Part shown: piece by piece, positions 1 to 5,221 of the stretch
Layout: each line of letters starts with the position of its first letter
How positions within the stretch are numbered: the first letter of the stretch is position 1
Assembly (NCBI GenBank): GCA_023485185.1
Contig: JAMCZP010000368.1
Span: forward strand, 1-5,221
Length of the DNA: 5,221 bases
DNA from: Gammaproteobacteria bacterium
Lineage (GTDB): Bacteria > Pseudomonadota > Gammaproteobacteria > Pseudomonadales > Halomonadaceae
Direction of reading: 5' to 3'
Made by a program: the position numbers and the translations under genes
The notes under the pieces: model-generated
What the model was told of the DNA's origin: nothing
The model's database searches: none
What the model saw: the letters and a program-made list of their open reading frames with translations, nothing else

Positions 1-59
1 GGATTAAGCACAAGGTAAATTGCCAATATACGTATCAGTAGAATTGAGAAGGGTCTCAT
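1..59 (-). CDS. N-terminus of a hydrophobic, probably inner-membrane protein (partial, cut by window edge)
   Basis: An ATG at 59-57 on the minus strand opens a frame with no stop to the window edge, giving 19 complete codons: MRPFSILLIRILAIYLVLN, followed by the first two bases of a CC- (proline) codon. Upstream, AAGGA at 70-66 sits six bases before the ATG, a very good ribosome-binding site. The peptide is almost wholly hydrophobic after Arg2, with one further Arg at position 10, as in the first membrane helix or signal anchor of an inner-membrane protein. The start lies 50 bases past the DinB-family stop in the same direction, so it could be the third gene of that group. The family cannot be named from 19 residues. 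The reading rests on the ribosome-binding site, the open frame and the hydrophobic composition; a chance frame this short is possible. Confidence 0.55.
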   Translation of the reverse strand, partial: MRPFSILLIRILAIYLVLN

Positions 60-109
60 TAGCTATCCTTAACGCGGTGGTGCTGGGCTAGAAGCTGGCT
101 GGTTAAGCA
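60..109. other. Short intergenic gap between DinB-family gene and the partial membrane-protein gene
   Basis: Fifty bases on the minus-strand path from the DinB-family stop to the next start. They contain the AAGGA ribosome-binding site (70-66) of the downstream partial gene. The GCTGG-rich stretch around 80-102 consists of direct rather than inverted repeats, so I see no hairpin plus T-run terminator, which is compatible with read-through. Confidence 0.5.
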
Positions 110-652
110 TCACGGTTGAGCCTCATCCGGTATCAGCGCCAGCAAGTCGGTAACCTCAATATCTAAACCGGCTTGGGAGAGCAGCGTGGTTACCTGCCCG
201 CGGTGGTGGGTTTGGTGATTGAAGAAGTGAAAAAGCAGGCTTGAGAAACTGTGGATGGCCGGAACCCCTTTTGTATTGTGGTAACTCAATACGGTCTCTA
301 GGTCCTCATCTGTCAGTGCTGCGACCCAATTGATAATCACGCTATCCAACCATTGACGATGCGCTTTTAGCCCCTCCAAGTCATCAAACATCACTTGATC
401 AAGGCGCTCTGGCATCGGCAGCGCAACCATGACTGCAAGGGTTGCGGTGGAAGACGGATGGGTGGCAAAACGCTTAAGCCAAATAGTGTCAGCTACAACG
501 ATATGGCTCAGCGTGCCATAAATAGAGCCGAAATAAGCGCCTTTATCTGCCACAAGCTCAGCTGTACTCAGCTTGCTAGCGGCATCGTATACCTGGGTGT
601 TCATCCACTCGTTATAAGTGGCCATTAGCTTTAGGTGTTGTTGAATTTTCAT
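110..652 (-). CDS. DinB/YfiT family four-helix-bundle metalloprotein
   Basis: A 180-residue cytoplasmic protein of the usual size for the DinB (DUF664/YfiT) superfamily, whose members are four-helix bundles that bind a divalent metal through three histidines; several act as bacillithiol- or mycothiol-dependent transferases or maleylpyruvate isomerases. Visible hallmarks are the N-terminal YNEWMN segment (residues 13-18), His50 in LSHIVVADTIWL, and the C-terminal HxxxH pair His146 and His150 in NHQTHHRGQ, so the full metal triad is present. The start at 652 gives the standard N-terminus; its purine-rich AAGGAAAGG lies about 11 bases upstream, slightly far, but no better start exists. It follows the SDR gene by 70 bases in the same direction. 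The substrate is unknown, and the name (damage-inducible in Bacillus) does not itself imply a DNA-repair role or relation to DNA polymerase IV. Confidence 0.9.
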   Translation of the reverse strand: MKIQQHLKLMATYNEWMNTQVYDAASKLSTAELVADKGAYFGSIYGTLSHIVVADTIWLKRFATHPSSTATLAVMVALPMPERLDQVMFDDLEGLKAHRQWLDSVIINWVAALTDEDLETVLSYHNTKGVPAIHSFSSLLFHFFNHQTHHRGQVTTLLSQAGLDIEVTDLLALIPDEAQP

Positions 653-722
653 GAGTGCAAAGACCTTTCCTTGTCAAAAACAGCATCCCTATAGAACGCT
701 TGGAATACGCTGGATAGCGACG
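653..722. other. SDR to DinB-family intergenic gap
   Basis: Seventy bases between the SDR stop and the DinB-family start. On the minus strand they contain the AAGGAAAGG ribosome-binding stretch (672-664) and a small CGCT-ATCC-AGCG hairpin (719-708) just after the SDR stop. The hairpin has only a four-base stem and no T-run, so it is not a convincing terminator. Co-transcription of the two genes is plausible. Confidence 0.45.
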
Positions 723-1454
723 TTATCGCCCCCCAGCGACATCAATAAACGACCCGGTAACGTATGAAGCTTCATCCGAAAGTAACCAAGCGATGGTATT
801 TGCCACTTCCTCTGCGGTACCGCCACGTTGCATGGGAATTTGTGGTGCTAAACGATCCACTCGCCCTGGCTCACCACCATCGGCATGCATATCAGTGTAG
901 ATAAAACCGGGGCGAACCGCGTTAACACGAATCCCCGAAGCGGCCACTTCGCGCGACAACCCTTTAGTCAGGGTATCCATAGCCCCTTTTGATGCAGCGT
1001 AATCCACATACTCAAACGGTGAGCCTGTTTGGGAGGCAAGTGATGAGACATTAACGATGGCGCCACCTGATTTGAAGCGTCTGACAGCTTCTCTCGAGCA
1101 TAGAAAACAGCTAACCACGTTGCTATTGAGTACTTGGTTGAAGCGTTCAAGGTCGATATCAACCAGTTTAGATTGAGTGAACAGAACGCCTGCATTGTTG
1201 ACCAAATGCGTCACATTGCCAAAGCGCGCTTCTGTTGCATCAAACAGACGGATCACCTCCGTTTCACTGCTGACGTCCGCCTGGTGAGCAAACGCTCGAC
1301 CGCCACCACGGGTAATACAATCAACCACATCATCCGCTCGTGCGCTATTAGCAAGATAGTTGACGCACACCGCATAGCCTTTAGCCGCCAGCAATTTTGC
1401 AGTCGCAGCTCCGATACCTCGGCCTCCCCCGGTCACGATGACCACTTTCGACAT
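723..1454 (-). CDS. YgfF-like short-chain dehydrogenase/reductase (SDR family oxidoreductase)
   Basis: A classical SDR of 243 residues expected to catalyse NAD(P)(H)-dependent oxidation or reduction of a small alcohol, sugar or carbonyl in the cytoplasm. Motifs, numbered from the chosen start: TGGGRGIG nucleotide-binding loop (8-15), NNAG (86-89), Asn112, Ser137/138, and YAASK with Tyr152 and Lys156, completing the Asn-Ser-Tyr-Lys tetrad. The C-terminal PGFIYTDMHADGGEPGRVDR and IPMQRGG segments closely recall E. coli YgfF from memory. The second strand ends VNY without an acidic residue, which favours NADP(H) (inference). I chose the ATG at 1454 because family proteins begin immediately before the first strand and AAAGGGGGGAG precedes it; an in-frame ATG at 1493 would add 13 non-family residues. 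The loop before GGAIVNVSS seems about five residues shorter than in YgfF. The substrate is unknown. Confidence 0.93.
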   Translation of the reverse strand: MSKVVIVTGGGRGIGAATAKLLAAKGYAVCVNYLANSARADDVVDCITRGGGRAFAHQADVSSETEVIRLFDATEARFGNVTHLVNNAGVLFTQSKLVDIDLERFNQVLNSNVVSCFLCSREAVRRFKSGGAIVNVSSLASQTGSPFEYVDYAASKGAMDTLTKGLSREVAASGIRVNAVRPGFIYTDMHADGGEPGRVDRLAPQIPMQRGGTAEEVANTIAWLLSDEASYVTGSFIDVAGGR

Positions 1455-1589
1455 AACTCCCCCCTTTGATGCTTTGGTTACAAACCTACTCATCAGATTA
1501 ACCCTGTGGCCGTTACTTGGGTAGCTTCCCTTTTACCATCGGTCAGGCGTTGCCATTGACGTGCTATTGATTTCTTTCGCCCACACAAC

Positions 1590-1609
1590 TACTGTATATA
1601 AAATCATGC
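1590..1609 (+). promoter_or_regulatory. LexA (SOS) box-like sequence overlapping the probable -10 of the radical SAM gene
   Basis: The sequence TACTGTATATAAAATCATGC is seen directly. The E. coli-type LexA operator has CTG-N10-CAG; the umuDC operator, from memory, is TACTGTATATAAAAACAGTA. The two agree at 16 of 20 positions: the first 14 bases are identical, then C and A of the right half match. The right half has CAT instead of CAG, so the second half-site is weakened. The box ends 16 bases before the ATG and covers the AT-rich -10-like stretch, the position where a repressor would block transcription. It may be only an AT-rich promoter, since the conserved right half is imperfect. LexA binding is an inference. 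Confidence 0.35.
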
Positions 1610-1613
1610 AAAA

Positions 1614-1620
1614 AGAGGTG
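1614..1620 (+). promoter_or_regulatory. Ribosome-binding site deciding the radical SAM start
   Basis: AGAGGTG lies five bases before the ATG at 1626, an ideal spacing. This fixes the start there rather than at the out-of-frame ATG at 1606, which lies inside the LexA-like box. Confidence 0.75.
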
Positions 1621-1625
1621 AACCT

Positions 1626-2708
1626 ATGGTATCTCTTGGCCAACCAGACCAACCAACGGTTTATAAGGGCCGCGGAGCTACCTACGATCCGCATAATCGT
1701 TTTGCGCCTACCCGCAGCGAGTCGGAAGACGACGGTTGGTGGCAGGAGGAAATATCCACCACTATCGCCACAGAAGTGCGTGAGGAAGTCAGCAAAAGCG
1801 CGCTTTCCTGGAACAAGTCGCCAGATTTACCCTTTGATCGCTCGCTGAATCCCTATCGCGGTTGTGAACATGGCTGCGTTTACTGCTATGCACGGCCTTC
1901 ACACGCCTATTGGGATTTATCGCCTGGGTTGGATTTTGAAACTAAGCTGATCGCTCGTAGCGGTTTAATTGAGCGGTTAACGGAAGAACTGTGTCATCCG
2001 AACTATCTCTGCCGACCGATTAACCTTTCTGGCAATACCGACTGCTACCAACCGCTTGAAGCCAAACACCAAACCACCCGTCGGATACTTGAGCTACTGC
2101 TGGCGTGCCGCCACCCCGTCACGATTGTGACTAAAAGTACCCTGGTGCTGCGGGACTTAGAGCTGCTATCCGAAATGGCCGAGCACCGTTTGGTCCGCGT
2201 ATTTGTGAGCTTAACCAGCCTGGATGCTAATCTAAAACGCACCTTAGAGCCACGGGCGGCATCGCCTCAGGCGCGCTTACGGGCGATTCGCGAACTGAAC
2301 ACGGCGGGCATTCCGGTGGGCACGCTGATTTCGCCAGTGATCCCCGGACTAACCGATCATGAAATCGAAAAGCTTTTGGAAGCGGCCAGCCGCGCGGGCG
2401 CCCGCACCGCTGCTTGGATGCTGCTGCGCTTACCTTATGAAGTCGCGCCGCTATTTGAAGCCTGGCTAGAAGCGCACTACCCAGAGCGCGCCGCTAAAGT
2501 GATGAGCCTAATGCGCCAGTGCCGCGGCGGTAAAGCTTATGATGCCAAGTTTGGAAAGCGCTTTCGCGGTGAAGGGGTATTTGCGGATTTGATTGCACAA
2601 CGTTTCGCCCGTGCCAGCCGCCAATGGAACATGCAGGATCGCACCGAGCAGGGCTTAAATACGCGAGATTTTAGACCACCGCGGGCACAAGGGGATTTAT
2701 TCATTTAA
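1626..2708 (+). CDS. PA0069 family radical SAM protein (COG1533, SplB / 'DNA repair photolyase' group)
   Basis: A 360-residue cytoplasmic iron-sulfur enzyme. The radical SAM motif CxxxCxxC is Cys80, Cys84 and Cys87 in RGCEHGCVYCYARPSH (codons 1863-1886), which should hold a 4Fe-4S cluster that cleaves S-adenosylmethionine to a 5'-deoxyadenosyl radical. The N-terminal YKGRGATYDPHNRF (13-26), the PYRGCEHGC run, SGNTDCYQPLE (135-145), SLTSLD (195-200), the LEPRAASPQARLRAI segment and PVIPGLTD (237-244) are typical of the PA0069 family. COG1533 is named after spore photoproduct lyase, but no substrate is established for this branch and a repair role should not be assumed. Extra cysteines are 123, 129, 140, 161 and 299. 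Length and both ends look intact. A winged-helix gene follows after 41 bases on the same strand, probably in one operon, and a LexA-like box lies just upstream. Confidence 0.93.
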   Translation: MVSLGQPDQPTVYKGRGATYDPHNRFAPTRSESEDDGWWQEEISTTIATEVREEVSKSALSWNKSPDLPFDRSLNPYRGCEHGCVYCYARPSHAYWDLSPGLDFETKLIARSGLIERLTEELCHPNYLCRPINLSGNTDCYQPLEAKHQTTRRILELLLACRHPVTIVTKSTLVLRDLELLSEMAEHRLVRVFVSLTSLDANLKRTLEPRAASPQARLRAIRELNTAGIPVGTLISPVIPGLTDHEIEKLLEAASRAGARTAAWMLLRLPYEVAPLFEAWLEAHYPERAAKVMSLMRQCRGGKAYDAKFGKRFRGEGVFADLIAQRFARASRQWNMQDRTEQGLNTRDFRPPRAQGDLFI

Positions 2709-2738
2709 GCTAACAGAAACGTTAATAAGTTCGCTGCC

Positions 2739-2745
2739 AAGGAAG
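2739..2745 (+). promoter_or_regulatory. Ribosome-binding site of the winged-helix gene
   Basis: AAGGAAG lies four bases before the ATG at 2750 within the 41-base gap after the radical SAM stop. No promoter or terminator is evident in the gap, which supports co-transcription with the upstream gene. Confidence 0.7.
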
Positions 2746-2749
2746 CCCA

Positions 2750-3046
2750 ATGCCCGATCTTAGCAAAACCAAATCAAGCTTTTATCGCCGCTTATATGTA
2801 GCGCATTTGATTGAGCAAGGGGTGGCTAGCGTACCCATGCTGATGGAAGCCACCGGCATGCCGAGGCGAACCGCACAAGACACGATTGCCTCTCTAGCTG
2901 AGCTGGATATCGAGTGTGTATTTATGAAAGACGAGGGCGAGCGCCATAATATTGGCCGCTACCAAATTCGTGACTGGGGCGCGATAGATCCCCACTGGGT
3001 GGCCCAACATGCTGAGCGGCTTAAACAAGCACTTGGCTATTCATGA
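2750..3046 (+). CDS. Small winged helix-turn-helix protein, probable DNA-binding regulator
   Basis: A 98-residue protein that I do not recognise as a named regulator, but its layout is that of a winged helix. A basic first helix (about 9-22, FYRRLYVAHLIEQ) is followed by SVPMLMEATGMPRRTAQDTIASL (27-49), which reads as helix-turn-helix with the recognition helix at about 37-50. ECVFMKDEGERHNIGRYQIRDWG (55-77) would form the beta-hairpin wing. A C-terminal helix with WVAQHAERLKQAL (83-95) may dimerise. There is no sensor or effector domain and no cysteine cluster (a single Cys56). A strong ribosome-binding site precedes the start. It sits 41 bases after the radical SAM gene and converges on the copper ATPase gene. 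DNA binding is an inference from predicted fold; targets could be its own operon or unrelated genes. Confidence 0.8.
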   Translation: MPDLSKTKSSFYRRLYVAHLIEQGVASVPMLMEATGMPRRTAQDTIASLAELDIECVFMKDEGERHNIGRYQIRDWGAIDPHWVAQHAERLKQALGYS

Positions 3047-3068
3047 CAAGTGAGAGTAAACCGGTTGT
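3047..3068. other. Convergent 22-base gap between winged-helix gene and copper ATPase gene
   Basis: The two genes end tail-to-tail. TAAAC-CGGTT-GTTTA (3057-3071) is an inverted repeat with a five-base stem and five-base loop, and contains the perfect palindrome AACCGGTT (3059-3066). It overlaps the ATPase stop codon (3071-3069). The stem is short and AT-rich and there is no clear T-run on either side, so it is at best a weak bidirectional terminator. Confidence 0.35.
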
Positions 3069-5221
3069 TTAAGCCTCATCATGCGGATCTGCCCAGGCCA
3101 GACGTGCGGCGTTAAGAGTCACCGTCAACGAACTAGCCGCCATGGCTAGAACGGCGACTAGCGGTGGTATCGCCATGATTATCACCAGCCCCAACGCCAA
3201 AGTGTTATAGAGCGCCGAAAAGAACAGATTTTGAACCATCACGCGCCGGGTGCGCTTGGCAACGCTAAGTAGCTTCACAACACCGCCAATCCCCGGCTTC
3301 ATTAGCTGAGCCGAAGCCCCTTCTCGGGCGGCCTCGCTAGCGCTTAATGGTGCGATACCCACATCGGCCGCCGCCAGACTCAAGGTGTCATTTAAACCAT
3401 CTCCCACGTATAGCGTTGGCGATGGCAGCCCTTGCAATAGTCGCGCTTTAGCTTCAGGTGAGCGCTGAGCGTAGCAAGCTTCCCGGGCTAACCCAACCCG
3501 TTCGCCTAACCAACTCACCGCACCCTGTCGGTCACCGCTGATCATCGCCACCACATAACCTGAAGCGATAAGGCGTTTGACACTAGACTCAGCATCGCTC
3601 ACCGGTTGATCGGTGAGATAGAGCGTCGCTAACCAGCCCGCCTCATCGGCTACCATCACTTGTGAAGCAAAGGCCAGAGTGACGTCCTGCGCATCAGAAG
3701 GAAGCTCAATGCGCTGATGAGCAAGCCAATTAGCGCTACCTACGGTTAGCCATTCACCGCTACTTAAACGTACACGGCGCCCTTCCCCAGGAGATTCGTT
3801 TACTTCTATACACTGCTCAGGATGCTGGCCACGGTAATTCTCAGACCAGCGCGCTAACGCCTGTGCGAGCGGGTGTTCGCTTCCCGCAACGGCGGCACTG
3901 AGCTTGCGTTGTAAAGTGTGTAGATCAACGCCCTGCCGTGCTTGCCAGTGAAGCACCGTATGGCTACCGGTGGTTAAGGTACCCGTTTTATCCAGCGCGA
4001 CCGAGCGAATACGCGCCAAGGTTTCGAGGGCAGCAGGATCTCGCAGTGCAATACCCTGCTGCATGGCTTGCCCACTCCCCGCAAGACTTGCTAGCGGTAC
4101 TGCAAGCCCCACGGCGCAAGGGCATGCCACGACTAACACCGAAAGTGCGCGCACAAAGGCATCTTCCCACCCCACCCCAAATAACAACGCAGCGGGCAGC
4201 GTAACCAGCGCGAGGAGGAGCGCTAAGGGACTTAACCAGGCGGCAAAGCGATCAGCAAGCTTCTGAAGCTCGCCTTTTTTGGCTTGATAACGACGCATTT
4301 CATCGCACAGCTTATCCAACCGGCGCTTACCTACCCCCGCGCTTACCTGCATCACTAAGGGTGTGGCGCCGAGATAGCGGCAGCCAGCATATACGGTCTG
4401 CCCGGCATTAAAGTGGCGCGGTAAGCTTTCACCGGTCAGTGAGGCGGTGTCGATCCATCCTGGGCCTTCTAGGGTTCCATCAAGGGCCACCAGCTCACCG
4501 GGAGCTAGCTCCACGCGCATCCCGGTGTGCACTTCAGCTACAGGTCGTGATATCCAGGCTTCCTCTTGCCAAGCCGTTATGTTCACATCAGGCAGTGCCA
4601 GGGCATCCAGTGCTTTTAGCCCACGGTGTCGGCACAGTGTTTCCACCAGCCGACCTACCAACAAAAGCACAATCAGCATGACGGCCGTATCGAAATACAC
4701 TTCAGCCGAGCCGCGCCAGAGAAGTCCAAATGAAACTATCACCGCCCCAATAACGCCAAGGCTGACTAATACATCCATACCGGGGCGCTTAGCTAGCAGC
4801 GTGCGCCATCCGGCACGATAAAAAGGCACACCAGAGAACAGCACCACAGGAAGCGAAAAAGCCCCCGATACCCACGCCACCACTAACTCGACCGGCTCAC
4901 TGGGCAGTGCGCCGGCGTAAATCAGCAATGAAGCCAGCATGGTCCACATGCCAAATAGCGAGCCGACCATCAGCCGAAGCGTTAAATAGCGGCTCTCATC
5001 ATCTAATCGCGCATGGGCATCTGCCACCGGCTCGAGTTCAGTCAGCCGGTAGCCCAGGCGTTTTACCTTTGGGGCAAGAGTTGCTAGTTGCGTTACGGCG
5101 GCAGTGCCATTGATACAGAGGGTGGCACTTGGATAGTGCACGCTAACATCACGTACACCATCAAGGCGTTTGAGGGAGCCCTCCACGGCTAGAGCGCAAC
5201 TGGTACACCACATGCCGTGGA
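3069..5221 (-). CDS. Copper-type P1B-1 heavy-metal-translocating P-type ATPase (FixI/CcoI or CopA2-like), 5' end missing
   Basis: Integral membrane pump coupling ATP hydrolysis to Cu(I) movement out of the cytoplasm. Residues are numbered from Met at 5213-5211. That Met is not the real start: it is the Met of the HMA motif, since HGMWCTSC is in frame to the edge, so the start lies outside the window. Visible in order: HMA cysteines Cys3 and Cys6; about eight membrane helices (roughly 80-102, 108-131, 147-166, 172-194, 325-347, 352-380, 661-682, 684-706); TGES (260-263) in the actuator domain; CPC (364-366); DKTGTLT with phosphorylated Asp408; N-domain His447-Pro448 and GEG (476-478); GDGLND (604-609). 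Asn662, Tyr669-Asn670, Met691 and Ser694-Ser695 match the Cu(I) signature of P1B-1 pumps. FixI/CcoI pumps feed copper to cbb3 oxidase, but no ccoS follows here, so that assignment stays tentative. Confidence 0.95.
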   Translation of the reverse strand, partial: HGMWCTSCALAVEGSLKRLDGVRDVSVHYPSATLCINGTAAVTQLATLAPKVKRLGYRLTELEPVADAHARLDDESRYLTLRLMVGSLFGMWTMLASLLIYAGALPSEPVELVVAWVSGAFSLPVVLFSGVPFYRAGWRTLLAKRPGMDVLVSLGVIGAVIVSFGLLWRGSAEVYFDTAVMLIVLLLVGRLVETLCRHRGLKALDALALPDVNITAWQEEAWISRPVAEVHTGMRVELAPGELVALDGTLEGPGWIDTASLTGESLPRHFNAGQTVYAGCRYLGATPLVMQVSAGVGKRRLDKLCDEMRRYQAKKGELQKLADRFAAWLSPLALLLALVTLPAALLFGVGWEDAFVRALSVLVVACPCAVGLAVPLASLAGSGQAMQQGIALRDPAALETLARIRSVALDKTGTLTTGSHTVLHWQARQGVDLHTLQRKLSAAVAGSEHPLAQALARWSENYRGQHPEQCIEVNESPGEGRRVRLSSGEWLTVGSANWLAHQRIELPSDAQDVTLAFASQVMVADEAGWLATLYLTDQPVSDAESSVKRLIASGYVVAMISGDRQGAVSWLGERVGLAREACYAQRSPEAKARLLQGLPSPTLYVGDGLNDTLSLAAADVGIAPLSASEAAREGASAQLMKPGIGGVVKLLSVAKRTRRVMVQNLFFSALYNTLALGLVIIMAIPPLVAVLAMAASSLTVTLNAARLAWADPHDEA

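Larger units (their letters stand above)
1455..1625. promoter_or_regulatory. Divergent control region between the SDR and radical SAM genes
   Basis: About 170 bases separating oppositely oriented genes, so promoters for both are expected here. Toward the plus-strand gene there is an AT-rich TGTATATAAAAT (1593-1604) that could supply a -10 element; the matching -35 is poor (TTTCTT, 1571-1576, 18 bases before TATATA). TTGACG at 1556-1561 has no -10 at the correct distance. No convincing sigma-70 pair was found for the SDR gene. The LexA-like box described separately lies in the right part of this region. Confidence 0.5.

Noticed and set aside
395..628. 77-codon plus-strand frame opposite the DinB-family gene
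   Set aside because: The minus-strand protein has the full histidine triad and family length; the opposite frame has no recognisable features.
110..652. Reading the DinB-family gene as DNA polymerase IV or an SOS gene
   Set aside because: The protein is a histidine-ligated four-helix bundle, unrelated to the polymerase, and no CTG-N10-CAG box lies in its 70-base upstream gap.
668..680. TTGACA on the minus strand upstream of the DinB-family start as a -35 element
   Set aside because: A -10 at the proper 17-base spacing would fall on the start codon itself and the bases there are not -10-like.
1134..1469. 111-codon plus-strand frame and a 75-codon minus-strand frame (968-1195) within the SDR gene
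   Set aside because: The SDR frame carries every catalytic motif across this interval, so the others are chance frames.
1567..1580. Possible FNR/Anr site (TTGAT half) in the divergent region
   Set aside because: Only one half-site is present; the bases after the four-base spacer do not match ATCAA.
1561..1848. 95-codon plus-strand frame overlapping the radical SAM start
   Set aside because: It runs through the promoter region and out of frame with the conserved YKGRG N-terminus, and has no ribosome-binding site.
3938..4266. Plus-strand open frames of 88 and 98 codons inside the ATPase gene
   Set aside because: They lie antisense to the CPC and phosphorylation-site region of a strongly conserved pump, have no good ribosome-binding site and translate to low-complexity Arg/Ser/Ala-rich peptides.
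4439..5113. Plus-strand open frames (80, 124 and 68 codons) opposite the N-terminal half of the ATPase
   Set aside because: Antisense shadows in GC-rich coding sequence; composition is Ser/Arg/Pro-rich and no family features are seen.

Overview
The window looks like chromosomal DNA of a moderately GC-rich gammaproteobacterium, most likely of the Halomonas/oceanospirillalean type. That placement is an inference from protein style (a PA0069-type radical SAM protein, a YgfF-like SDR, a FixI/CopA2-like ATPase) and base composition; no search was run. No mobile element, CRISPR array, tRNA or rRNA is visible. Genes are tightly packed and the longest non-coding stretch is about 170 bases.

Layout. 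Bases 1-1454 carry three minus-strand genes read right to left: a YgfF-like short-chain dehydrogenase/reductase, a DinB/YfiT-type four-helix metalloprotein, and the first 19 codons of a hydrophobic, probably membrane-inserted protein that runs off the left edge. Gaps of 70 and 50 bases and the shared direction fit a co-transcribed group, though no promoter was firmly located. Bases 1455-1625 are a divergent control region. Bases 1626-3046 hold two plus-strand genes: a 360-residue radical SAM protein of the PA0069 family (COG1533, the SplB or 'DNA repair photolyase' group) and, 41 bases later, a 98-residue winged-helix protein. They end tail-to-tail, 22 bases from a large minus-strand gene that fills the rest of the window: a copper-type P1B ATPase cut by the right edge within its N-terminal metal-binding domain.

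How the genes may work together. The radical SAM gene and the small winged-helix gene probably form an operon with the latter as a possible regulator. The most notable signal is just upstream: TACTGTATATAAAATCATGC, which matches the E. coli umuDC LexA operator as I remember it at 16 of 20 positions, including the whole left half, but has CAT in place of the conserved CAG. A LexA-like box overlapping a likely -10 region in front of a SplB-group gene suggests possible SOS control, which is testable but unproven. The copper ATPase probably supplies or exports Cu(I), for instance for cytochrome oxidase assembly, and shows no direct functional link to the other genes. Otherwise the window is ordinary housekeeping and accessory metabolism.
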